Shown: piece after piece, positions 18,057 through 26,375 of the stretch
How positions within the stretch are numbered: the stretch's first letter is position 1
Layout: every line of letters begins with the position of its first letter
NCBI RefSeq assembly: GCF_001437075.1
Contig: NZ_JQBX01000009.1
Coordinates: 34,603 to 98,602, forward strand
Origin: Pediococcus stilesii
GTDB lineage: Bacteria; Bacillota; Bacilli; Lactobacillales; Lactobacillaceae
DNA length: 64,000 nucleotides
Reading direction: 5' to 3'
The notes under the pieces: model-generated
The model's input: the letters and a program-made list of their open reading frames with translations, nothing else
The model's database searches: none
What the model was told of the DNA's origin: nothing
Position numbers and translations under genes: made by a program

Positions 18057-20708
18057 CTATTTTTTATACGTTAATTTAATTAAGCTACTGTTCATCGTTG
18101 GAATTAAGAATGCTAAGATTACCAATCCGCTAATTACTCCAATCGCGACTTGCGTCAAGGTTAGCACACCTGCTGGAATCAATGCCGCAAAGGTTCCGCC
18201 AAGAATAATCGCTGCTGAAATAACAACTGTCCCAATTAATCCCGCGGCCTTGACAATTCGGTCACCAGGTTGATCACCATCAAATTCCCGATACTTCATC
18301 ATCAAAAAGATACTGTAGTCAACTCCCAGTGCTACTAGCATCACAAACGTAAAGAATGGCACGTTCCAACCTAAAAGACTTTCGCCTAAAAGAGTGCTAC
18401 TGATAACACGGGTAATTCCAAGTCCGCCAACGTAGGCGAGTAGTAACGAAGCAATGATATAAAATGATTGGAGCACCGAGCGGGTAACAAACATCAGCGC
18501 AATGGTGATTCCGATCAACATAATTGCCGAACTTCGAACAAAATCTTGGTTAGCAATGCTTGAAGTATCCGACGTCTCAGAAGTCTGTCCGCCAATTGAA
18601 ACACTGGCATCCTTCAAAGCCGTTCCTTTAATGCTATTAGTAATCATTGTTTCTAAGTTTTCGACTTTTTTAATCGATTTTGCCGTCAGCGGATCCGAAT
18701 CTAACACAACCGTTATTTTAGCAACCTTTTTATTTGAGGAAAGATATACATTCTCTGACTTCTTAAAAGTATCACTCTTCAAAACGGCATCTGGAACGAA
18801 CAACGTATTCGACGCTGACGAATCTTGCAATTGTTTTAAATAATCATTGGATTTAGTTAACCCGTCATTTAGTTCACCAATGCTTCCACTTGCAGTTGCC
18901 ATTTGCTGTTGTTTAGATTGAAGATCATTGCCCAACGATTGCGCATCACTGCCGATTGTTTGAGTATACTGAGCAATTGCTTGAAGCCGCGATTGCATTG
19001 AACTCAACGACGCACTTTGTTGGCTGGCTGCTCCGGCCAAAATAGAAATTTGCGTTTGACTTAAAGGCTGTCCCGCAGCGGTCATTTTCTGCTGCAAGGC
19101 AGTTATTAACTGCTCACCGTTCGCTGAATTTCCGCCAGCTGCTTGAATGCTCTTTAGCTCTTCACCAATTAATGTTGCTTTTGCTCCAATATCCTGAAGC
19201 TGGGTGGCATCAAAATTACCCGCCGATAGTCCATTCTGTAGTTCACGAAGACCATCTTGTGCCTTGGCGGTTTGCGATGTTAGTGATTTCAATTGATCGT
19301 TAACGTACAGTTGATCAATTTTCTCTCCACCAGGTTGAGTAACCGACGCAACCGTTTTGATGCCTTTGACGCCTTGAATTTGATTTGTCACATTATCGAT
19401 CACGCGCAAATCGCTTTCGTTATCTAACGTCTGCTTACTCTTAATGTAAATTGTAGTTGGCTCCGCAGTTCCTTTACTAAAGTGCTTTTGAATCGTTTTG
19501 AATCCCTGTTTAGAAGAATAATTAGAAGGAATTTCAACAACAGTATCATAATTTAACTTATTGCTGTACCCAACAATCGCCGGAATCGCTAAAATGCCAA
19601 TTATGCCGATTGCCAAGATTGGATTTTTTGCGGAACGACTGGACAACCAGTGCCACAGTCTACTATGGTTGGATTCCGTTGCATTATGACTTGGCCAAAA
19701 AACTCGATTTCCCAAAACAGACATAAAGAATGGATTAACCGTCAATAGAACGGCTAACAAAATTGCGACACCAACTCCAACGCCGGCAGCCGACCGGTAA
19801 ATTGAAAACTTGGCTAGCGTTAATGTTAAGAATCCTAGCAAAACGGTACTACCAGAGTAAAGAATGGTTTTCCCAGCAATTTTTATGGAATGCTTAGTTG
19901 CCGTCTCTTTATCCATTCCTTCAATTAGGTCGTTTTTAAACTGGTTATACAATAGAATATTGTAATCCGTTCCAATTCCAAACATCACCACGACCATAAA
20001 CACTTCGGTAAAATTGGAAATTGTGAAATTGGTATATTTTGCTAAATTCATCACTGCCGATAATGCAATTATAAATGACAGGCCCACGGTTCCTAATGAA
20101 ATTAAAGGAACAATTGGCGAACGGAATACCCAGATTAAAACAATCAAGATGAAGACAATGGCAATCACTTCCGTCTTTTTCAATCCTGCTTCAATTGCAA
20201 CGGAAAAATCATCATTTAAAATATCTCCACCTGTAACATACGTCTTAACGCCACTCGTTTTTACGTTTTGAGTCAACTCTTGATTCATTTTCCGAACTGA
20301 ATCTCGTTTTCCCACATCAAGTTGGACAATTTGGGTCGTTTTATCATCAGAAATTAACTGCTTTTTAGTCGTTGAACTATCATTGGGGGCTGTAATCCCC
20401 TTAATGTCATACTTATGCTTGTTATTTTTTAATTCATCAATCGTGTGATTAATCTTTGACTGCTGCTTCTCACTCAAAGCTTTATCATCATTATTAAATA
20501 CCACAACAACTTGTCTCGTGTTGCTAATCTTATGACCCCAATCTTTTTGAATCATTTTAGCTACTTGACTCTTTGCCGTCTCTGGAATTTTAGTCTGTCC
20601 TTTGTCTGCTACCAATCCTGAAATATTGGGTAACATTAATATTCCTAAAATTAAAACGGCTAGCCACGCGATTAGCTTAGCAATATTTTGTTTAATATAC
20701 TTACTCAC
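18057..20708 (-). CDS. MmpL/RND-family membrane transporter
   Basis: An 883-residue inner-membrane protein with the two-fold RND/MmpL layout: one membrane segment near residue 15, an extracellular domain, about five segments around residues 175-345, a second long extracellular region (about 385-700) and another five or six segments to the C-terminus. GTDYNILLYNQF near residue 245 and GVDYSIFLMMKYREF near residue 795 are the conserved GxDY motifs of the proton path. The second external region is rich in Gln, Ser and Ala with coiled-coil character. It lies 39 bases after a TetR gene and is probably its target. The substrate (drug, lipid or peptide) is unknown. Confidence 0.88.
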   Translation of the reverse strand: MSKYIKQNIAKLIAWLAVLILGILMLPNISGLVADKGQTKIPETAKSQVAKMIQKDWGHKISNTRQVVVVFNNDDKALSEKQQSKINHTIDELKNNKHKYDIKGITAPNDSSTTKKQLISDDKTTQIVQLDVGKRDSVRKMNQELTQNVKTSGVKTYVTGGDILNDDFSVAIEAGLKKTEVIAIVFILIVLIWVFRSPIVPLISLGTVGLSFIIALSAVMNLAKYTNFTISNFTEVFMVVVMFGIGTDYNILLYNQFKNDLIEGMDKETATKHSIKIAGKTILYSGSTVLLGFLTLTLAKFSIYRSAAGVGVGVAILLAVLLTVNPFFMSVLGNRVFWPSHNATESNHSRLWHWLSSRSAKNPILAIGIIGILAIPAIVGYSNKLNYDTVVEIPSNYSSKQGFKTIQKHFSKGTAEPTTIYIKSKQTLDNESDLRVIDNVTNQIQGVKGIKTVASVTQPGGEKIDQLYVNDQLKSLTSQTAKAQDGLRELQNGLSAGNFDATQLQDIGAKATLIGEELKSIQAAGGNSANGEQLITALQQKMTAAGQPLSQTQISILAGAASQQSASLSSMQSRLQAIAQYTQTIGSDAQSLGNDLQSKQQQMATASGSIGELNDGLTKSNDYLKQLQDSSASNTLFVPDAVLKSDTFKKSENVYLSSNKKVAKITVVLDSDPLTAKSIKKVENLETMITNSIKGTALKDASVSIGGQTSETSDTSSIANQDFVRSSAIMLIGITIALMFVTRSVLQSFYIIASLLLAYVGGLGITRVISSTLLGESLLGWNVPFFTFVMLVALGVDYSIFLMMKYREFDGDQPGDRIVKAAGLIGTVVISAAIILGGTFAALIPAGVLTLTQVAIGVISGLVILAFLIPTMNSSLIKLTYKK

Positions 20709-20747
20709 TTTACTCTCTTCTCTCTTACATTAATGAATAATTATTGT

Positions 20748-21329
20748 TTAACATTTTTCAGGTTGTAACAATAGTCGATTTACATATTCCATCGCCTCGG
20801 TTTGTGTCAACGGATGCCCTTCTAAAAAAATCCATTTCAATACTAGCAAAATGGTATTGCTGTAATGTTCGGCGATCAATTCAATCGGAAGCTTCGTCTC
20901 CTTTCGATCGGCAAGACGATCCCTTAAAATATTAATTGCTTCATTTTTGAAATACTCGTACAAGTTCACGATAATTGTGCTTCCTGGAACATTATTTTTG
21001 GAAAGCTGGGTCAATAATTCTTGATGACGGTACATCGTTTTAAAAATTTGACGCAATAAGTATTCTTGCAGCTCTTCATCAGAAATATCCTGATATTCTT
21101 CGATTTTGCTTTCTTTTTTGAGTAAGAACCAACAATAATTTAATAAATCGTTCTTATCATCGAAGTAGTTGTAAAACGTCGCCCTTGGAAAATTACTAAC
21201 CTGGCAAATTTCGTTAATACTAATATCGTCATACGCTTTTTTAGCTAACAGCTCATACATGGCACTTGAAAACGCCGCTAAAGTCCGTTGGGCGCCTCTT
21301 TTTATTTTTTGATTCAGATCATATTTCAT
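20748..21329 (-). CDS. TetR-family transcriptional regulator
   Basis: A 193-residue regulator with an N-terminal helix-turn-helix (ISINEICQVSNFPRATFYNYFDDKNDLL, residues about 32-60) typical of TetR, and a mostly helical ligand domain. I chose the ATG at 21329 with GAGGTG upstream; an in-frame extension to 21365 lacks a ribosome site. It is first in a two-gene unit with the MmpL transporter, so it likely represses its own operon and responds to a compound moved by that pump. No clear operator palindrome was found upstream. Confidence 0.88.
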   Translation of the reverse strand: MKYDLNQKIKRGAQRTLAAFSSAMYELLAKKAYDDISINEICQVSNFPRATFYNYFDDKNDLLNYCWFLLKKESKIEEYQDISDEELQEYLLRQIFKTMYRHQELLTQLSKNNVPGSTIIVNLYEYFKNEAINILRDRLADRKETKLPIELIAEHYSNTILLVLKWIFLEGHPLTQTEAMEYVNRLLLQPEKC

Positions 21330-21448
21330 TTCTTCACCTCGAAAATTGTTTTTTGAAAAAATCATTTTTTTATAATAAAGAATTCTAGCGCGTTTATTTT
21401 ATTTTTGCAACAGTTTAAATTTAGACACTTGTAAAACTTAATAAAAAA

Positions 21449-21489
21449 TAAAAAGATTACGCCAAAAAAATTTTGTCATAACCTTTTTT
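21449..21489 (-). terminator. Probable terminator after VOC gene
   Basis: On the - strand AAAAAAGG-TTA pairs imperfectly with TAA-TCTTTTT around a CAAAA/TTTTG core, about 25 bases past the VOC stop. Stem quality is moderate. Confidence 0.5.
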
Positions 21490-21516
21490 CACATTTTTCG
21501 AATAATAATATTATTG

Positions 21517-21897
21517 CTATTCGTGTAATTCGCTTGGCAGTCCATCTGGATCAAAGAAAAACGTCATCTTCTGATTGTTCAAATCGTCGCGTCGAATTTT
21601 TTCTACCTCAATTCCTTTTGACTTTAATTCTTCAACGTCGGCTTCAATGTTATCCGTTTCAAATGCGATATGACGCAATCCCGCTGCTTCTGGATATGAA
21701 ACTCGTTTAGGAGCATCCGGTTTAATAAACAACTCAAACATCACACCACCGTACTCCAAATCTAGCTTCATATCATTCTTGTTTAGCCGTTCAGTTTCTT
21801 CGACAACTTTCATTCCTAAATGATGTACATAAAATTCTTTAGCTTTAACATAATCCGTACAAATGATCGCAATATGGTCAATTTTTTTTGCCTGCAT
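21517..21897 (-). CDS. VOC-fold (glyoxalase/bleomycin-resistance-like) protein
   Basis: A 126-residue single-domain VOC protein. It opens KIDHIAIICTDYVKAKEFYVHHLGM and has GLRHIAFETDNI near residue 75 and FFFDPDGLPSELHE at the end, giving the usual metal-ligand pattern His5, Glu53, His76 and Glu123. This resembles YaeR/GloA2-type lactoylglutathione-lyase-like proteins; substrate not known. It is divergent from the DHA2 exporter gene with about 150 bases between, which suggests shared regulation but does not prove it. Confidence 0.85.
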   Translation of the reverse strand: MQAKKIDHIAIICTDYVKAKEFYVHHLGMKVVEETERLNKNDMKLDLEYGGVMFELFIKPDAPKRVSYPEAAGLRHIAFETDNIEADVEELKSKGIEVEKIRRDDLNNQKMTFFFDPDGLPSELHE

Positions 21898-22049
21898 TTT
21901 TGTCCTCCAAAATACGCTATCAATGATAATAGTTTCTTAATTAGATTCTATAACAACTTTTACAATCTAGGGGATTAAATAATTGACTTTCTTCATCAAA
22001 AAAAGAAAAATTAGGTATGTAAAAATTTACACCTGGGAGGGAATGTAGT

Positions 22050-23483
22050 ATGAACAACTCAAATGGGACATCGACGGCGAATAAAACGCTGATATTGATT
22101 GCCCTTGGTATTTTTTCATTTATGTCCACATTGGACGGATCAATTGTTAACATTGCCATGCCAATTATGTCTAAAGAACTCCATGTAAGTGCCAGCCAAA
22201 TTGAATGGGTTGTTTCTATCTATTTAATCGTGATTAGTGCCCTACTAATGTTTTTCGGTCGGTTAGGTGACGTTATCGGAAAGTCAAAAGTCTTTAAGGT
22301 TGGGACCGCCGTTTTCATTTTAGGCTCATTACTTGCTGGGATTAACCTTGGATTACCTTTTCTACTCTTTTCCAGAGTGGTTCAAGCTGGTGGCGCTGCA
22401 ATGACCATGTCCAACAGTTTCGGAATTACAACTAGTTCATTTCCAATTGATCAACGCGGACGAGCAATGGGTGTGATTGGTACCTTCGTTGCGTTGGGCT
22501 CGGTCGCTGGGCCAGCAATTGGTGGTTTAATTCTCAACTATTTACCGTGGAATTATATTTTTTGGATTAACGTTCCAATCGGGGTCATCGCCGTTTTAGT
22601 CGGCTTAAAAAGTCTTCCACATGATGTGCCAGTATCCGCGAACGCTCCGTTGGATTGGCTGGGGATGATCGAATTTTCGCTATTCGTAATTACCTTCTTC
22701 TTTGCAATCCTTCAAGGTCAAGAAAGTGGTTACAGTAATCCGTTAATTATTGGATCACTAATTATTTCCATCATCGCCTTAGTTTTATTTATTAGGACGG
22801 AAACCAGTCGGAAGCATCCGCTTTTAGATTTATCTATTTTTCAATACTCCGATTTTACACTTGGATTAATCGCTGCGCTTCTTGTTTTCATTAACGGCTT
22901 CTTTTACAACGTATTAATGCCGTATTATTTGGTCAACGCTCGTGGACTTTCTTCGGGAGTATCAGGCTCGCTTTTGTCAATTATCCCGTTAACCATGGTC
23001 GTTTTCGGTCCAATTGGTGGAATTCTTTCAGATAAATTTGGCGGAACCAAAATTACAGTTTTAGGAGTGTCTCTGCTACTTGCCGCACAATTTTTAATCA
23101 TGGGATTTGGTCTATCAACGCCATATTGGTTCTTTACGATGGCATCGATCTTGACGGGAATTGGAATTGGGATGTTTCAATCTCCAAATAATGCGTCCGT
23201 AATGTCGGCTGTTCCAAGTAATCGGCTCGGGATTGCCGGAAGCGTCAATGCTCTTGCACGAAATCTTGGAATGATTCTGGGTGTAAGTATCTCAACTTCA
23301 TCTTTATTCTTGGTAATGAGTGCAAAATCAGGACAAACAATTACAACCTACCCTTTGCATAACGATCAACTATTTATTTTTGGAATGCGCTTTGCATTTC
23401 TGATTTCAGCAGTATTATTAGCAATCGCTGATTTTATCGCTATTCGTCGGTGGATCGTTTCAATTAAAAGAAATAAAAATTAA
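22050..23483 (+). CDS. DHA2-family (14-TM) multidrug MFS transporter
   Basis: A 477-residue exporter of the EmrB/QacA group with about 14 hydrophobic segments. Motif D1-like LDGSIVNIAMPIM is in the first helix, motif A-like GRLGDVIGKSK near residue 72, and motif C-like GPAIGGLI in helix 5 marks drug:proton antiporters. GGGAGGG lies 15 bases before the ATG. Expected to export hydrophobic or cationic compounds through the cell membrane. No dedicated regulator is adjacent on this side apart from the nearby VOC and TetR genes. Confidence 0.9.
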   Translation: MNNSNGTSTANKTLILIALGIFSFMSTLDGSIVNIAMPIMSKELHVSASQIEWVVSIYLIVISALLMFFGRLGDVIGKSKVFKVGTAVFILGSLLAGINLGLPFLLFSRVVQAGGAAMTMSNSFGITTSSFPIDQRGRAMGVIGTFVALGSVAGPAIGGLILNYLPWNYIFWINVPIGVIAVLVGLKSLPHDVPVSANAPLDWLGMIEFSLFVITFFFAILQGQESGYSNPLIIGSLIISIIALVLFIRTETSRKHPLLDLSIFQYSDFTLGLIAALLVFINGFFYNVLMPYYLVNARGLSSGVSGSLLSIIPLTMVVFGPIGGILSDKFGGTKITVLGVSLLLAAQFLIMGFGLSTPYWFFTMASILTGIGIGMFQSPNNASVMSAVPSNRLGIAGSVNALARNLGMILGVSISTSSLFLVMSAKSGQTITTYPLHNDQLFIFGMRFAFLISAVLLAIADFIAIRRWIVSIKRNKN

Positions 23484-23578
23484 TCTTTTTTGAGCAAAAT
23501 ATTTAACTTGTATTCCTAATTGTTATACTATCGAATAGTAAGGTAAAGTAGTTTTGTTAGCATAGGAGGAGAAATATT

Positions 23579-23986
23579 ATGAAAATCAATATTACGGAGA
23601 ATGCGCAACAGTATCTTTCAGGAAAAGGTGTCGATAACAAGCACGTCTTTCTAGCTTTAGATGATGGTTCTAGTAAATTTTCAAAATTAGGTGGCTCTTG
23701 TGCGATTGGAAATAAATTTCAACTTGTAGTATCACCGGCTGCTGATACAGACTACACTGATTCAATTGAAAACAACGCCGATCTTGAACTGACAAGTAGT
23801 AAAGAGGAAGAAACATATCTAGGTAGCGGTTTATCCCTTGATTACAAAATGGGTCTGCTGAAATTAAGTGACAACAGCGGGGTTCTTGATGGCGCAGTTT
23901 CAGTTCAACAGTATGAACCTAAGGACGTTCAAGATAAGGCATCCATGAAAAAAGATATGCAAGAACTTGGTAACAAAATCTGCTAA
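23579..23986 (+). CDS. HesB/IscA-fold protein, iron-sulfur biosynthesis family
   Basis: A 135-residue protein of the HesB-like beta fold (ITENAQQYLSGK opening, then VFLALDDGSSKFSK and a GLSLDYK block). Lactobacillales members are usually labelled iron-sulfur cluster biosynthesis family proteins. The three conserved cysteines of true IscA carriers are not present in the expected C-x-CxC pattern; only one Cys near residue 41 and the final Cys are seen. A role in cluster assembly is therefore doubtful. GGAGGAG precedes the ATG, and a terminator follows. A paralogue lies at 54190-54570. Confidence 0.75.
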   Translation: MKINITENAQQYLSGKGVDNKHVFLALDDGSSKFSKLGGSCAIGNKFQLVVSPAADTDYTDSIENNADLELTSSKEEETYLGSGLSLDYKMGLLKLSDNSGVLDGAVSVQQYEPKDVQDKASMKKDMQELGNKIC

Positions 23987-24007
23987 ACATTGGAACGACT
24001 AATATTT

Positions 24008-24046
24008 TTAGAGATCGGACAAAAAATTTGTCTGGTCTCTTTTTCA
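24008..24046 (+). terminator. Intrinsic terminator after HesB-fold gene
   Basis: AGAGATCGGACAAA pairs with TTTGTCTGGTCTCT (one G-T pair) and is followed by TTTTT. Confidence 0.85.
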
Positions 24047-24185
24047 TTGCAATTATTAGTGCCTAACCCTGTTAGTTTCATAATTTCAGCGTTTTTCCCA
24101 ATTATGGGACCTAATTTGAATGACTGTACCCCTTAGGCTTGATAAACTGGTAAATGGACAAGTAACTTATGGGGAGATATTTTTA

Positions 24186-25451
24186 ATGAAAAAATTGTAT
24201 TTAGGTCTTATTAGTGTTCTAGTTTTAATTTTTGGGGCGTTTATGTTTATTCGTCAAATTCAGGTTAAAAAAACGGCACCGGCTAAACCATCGGCAAATA
24301 GTATAAAATTAGTTGCTGCTAAAAAAGCGGCGGATCAGTATGATTATGAACGAGCCTTAACTTTATTGAAGGGACAGAGTTCAAAATCGGCAACTACTTT
24401 ACGGAACTCAATCAATTCCACTAAAAAAGAATTGGTCACCTGGAACAAACCCGATCAATTTCGGCATCTTTTCTTCCATAGCCTGATCGTTGATCCACAG
24501 AAAGCTTTCAAATCAAAGTCGGCGCGGGGCTATGCCGACTATATGGTCACCATTCCAGAATTTAATAAAATCATTGATCAAGTTTACAAAAATAATTATG
24601 TGCTCGTTGGTCTACAAGATATTATTCAAACCGATAAAGATGGAAAAAAATCGACCGTTTCAATTAATAACATCAAGCTTCCAAAAGGAAAAAAACCATT
24701 AATTCTTTCTCAGGACGATGTGAGCTACTACAAATATATGAAGGGTGACGGCTTTGCCAAAGATCTTTTCATTGATAAGAACGGCGAAATTAAAAATCAC
24801 TATGTTGATGGTGGAAAATCACAGGTTGGAAACTACGATCTAATTCCAATTATCGATCAATTTGTGAAAAAGCATCCGGACTTTTCGTATCATGGTAGTA
24901 AAGGAACCATCGCACTAACCGGATATAACGGCGTTTTAGGTTATCGTTCATCCATTTCACAATCTTCTAAAAAAGATTTACCTGCAACTAAAACGGCCAT
25001 CAAAAAAGCTACTACCGTTGCAAACGCCATTAAAAAAGATGGCTGGACTTTTGCATCACATTCGTGGGGACACATTAATATGAAGGAGTCACCCCTATCA
25101 GATATTCAAAAAGATAATACACTTTGGATGAAAGAAGTCGCACCAATCGTTGGAAAAACCAATATTTTTATTGATCCATTCGGCGCCGACGTTGGTGGCA
25201 GTGAACCCTATTCAGAAAGTAATGCTAAATATAAATATCTAAGTCAACAAGGTTTTAATATTTTTTGCAACGTGGATGCCTCTAAACCTTCATGGGGTCA
25301 GTTAGGTGATAAATTCTATCGCAACGCACGTATCAACGTTGATGGGATCCGATTCCAATCCGATCTAGACGGCTCCGACACCGTCCTCAGACAATTCTTC
25401 AATACTAAACAAGTTATCGATCAAAAAGACCGTAAATTGGTTCATAAATAA
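24186..25451 (+). CDS. Membrane-anchored polysaccharide deacetylase-like protein
   Basis: A 421-residue protein with one N-terminal membrane anchor (LYLGLISVLVLIFGAFMFI) and the rest outside. The NodB-like core shows LILSQDDVSYYKYM near residue 175 (replacing the usual TFDDG), GYNGVLGYR near residue 240 and SHSWGHIN near residue 290, the HxxxH metal motif. These fit a divergent polysaccharide deacetylase. I chose the ATG at 24186 for its anchor and a GGGGAG upstream. It faces the exopolysaccharide operon and may modify its product or peptidoglycan; that link is inference. Activity is uncertain given the altered first motif. Confidence 0.75.
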   Translation: MKKLYLGLISVLVLIFGAFMFIRQIQVKKTAPAKPSANSIKLVAAKKAADQYDYERALTLLKGQSSKSATTLRNSINSTKKELVTWNKPDQFRHLFFHSLIVDPQKAFKSKSARGYADYMVTIPEFNKIIDQVYKNNYVLVGLQDIIQTDKDGKKSTVSINNIKLPKGKKPLILSQDDVSYYKYMKGDGFAKDLFIDKNGEIKNHYVDGGKSQVGNYDLIPIIDQFVKKHPDFSYHGSKGTIALTGYNGVLGYRSSISQSSKKDLPATKTAIKKATTVANAIKKDGWTFASHSWGHINMKESPLSDIQKDNTLWMKEVAPIVGKTNIFIDPFGADVGGSEPYSESNAKYKYLSQQGFNIFCNVDASKPSWGQLGDKFYRNARINVDGIRFQSDLDGSDTVLRQFFNTKQVIDQKDRKLVHK

Positions 25452-25500
25452 AAATAAGGAAGGTACGACAGCATAATTTGTCGTACCTTCCTTATTTTTA
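25452..25500. terminator. Bidirectional terminator with 20-bp stem
   Basis: A perfect stem of about 20 bp (from AAAATAAGGAAGG to CCTTCCTTATTTT) around an 8-base loop, flanked by A and T runs. It ends the deacetylase-like gene and the converging exopolysaccharide operon. Confidence 0.9.
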
Positions 25501-25520
25501 TTATTCTTTACTGAAAATGC

Positions 25521-26375
25521 TTAAACGTCATATTGCGTTTCATCGATTCCCCTGTTCATCAGATCGTAAGGATTATTCATCGTTTCCGGATCCCATGAAG
25601 CAATACCAACGACCATTGATATTGCAAGTGACATTAATTCAGGATTTTTCTTAATATTTAACTCAAAAGCATCCTTAACACGGTTGGCAGCGATTGTGGC
25701 CCCTTCCGCATCTGAGTAAAGTAAAATTGCCCACGTTGGATCTTCATTTTGAATGATATATGTTATATCATTTCCTCGAGTTGAATCTTTAATGGTTTCT
25801 GAAGTTAATTTCAATAATGACTGTAATTGACGATCGCTCATCATTCTTCGTAAGTCATTAAAATAACGAATTTTTATAATCAACGTTGTGACCGGTATTT
25901 GAAACCGCCGATTTGTTTCAATGAATACCCCTGCATCTTCTACATAAGCAACCATTGTCCGTAAATTAGTTTGCGCATCAAAAGCTCCCCGCTCTACTAA
26001 TGCAGCTCTTAGTTCGCTGTTTGACTTTTGTAATGAAACCTGACTTTTCGTCATAAAATATAAAGTGAAGGATAAAATTATAGGAAGAACTAACCAGAAA
26101 ACTAGTTCCCATCGCACGGTTTGATTTTTTCCGACATATTGGTACAACATCACAACTACTTGTAAAGCAATAAATCCCATATTAATTACGATACTGGATA
26201 GAATCCCCATAAAATACGTGGTAATTAAAATTGCAATCGTAATAAACAAATAAATGATGTTAATGACAACTGCTTCTGAAATAATTAGCATTACCGCCAA
26301 TGCGCTAATCATTAGCATGAACATGAGTAATCCAATGTCTTCATACAAAGATTCACGTTTATCTTTGTTTTGCAT
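25521..26375 (-). CDS. Membrane protein with degenerate GGDEF domain (YdaK/PssE-like)
   Basis: A 284-residue protein with four hydrophobic segments in the first 110 residues and a cytoplasmic GGDEF-type domain after about residue 130. The domain is recognisable from FDAQTNLRTM, the LLLYSD-type core and the ending GIASWDPETMNNPYDLMNRGIDE. Where GGDEF should lie the sequence reads IIQNEDPTW, so it cannot be an active cyclase. In Bacillus YdaK and Listeria PssE such proteins bind c-di-GMP and switch on polysaccharide synthesis; a like role is inferred. The ATG at 26375 suits the GGGGG site and overlaps the BcsB-like gene by 17 bases. Confidence 0.82.
   Translation of the reverse strand: MQNKDKRESLYEDIGLLMFMLMISALAVMLIISEAVVINIIYLFITIAILITTYFMGILSSIVINMGFIALQVVVMLYQYVGKNQTVRWELVFWLVLPIILSFTLYFMTKSQVSLQKSNSELRAALVERGAFDAQTNLRTMVAYVEDAGVFIETNRRFQIPVTTLIIKIRYFNDLRRMMSDRQLQSLLKLTSETIKDSTRGNDITYIIQNEDPTWAILLYSDAEGATIAANRVKDAFELNIKKNPELMSLAISMVVGIASWDPETMNNPYDLMNRGIDETQYDV

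Noticed and set aside
21395..21445. TetR operator upstream of the tetR-mmpL unit (TTTAGACACTTGTAAA)
   Set aside because: The half sites do not line up as a true inverted repeat; the symmetry is off by one base.
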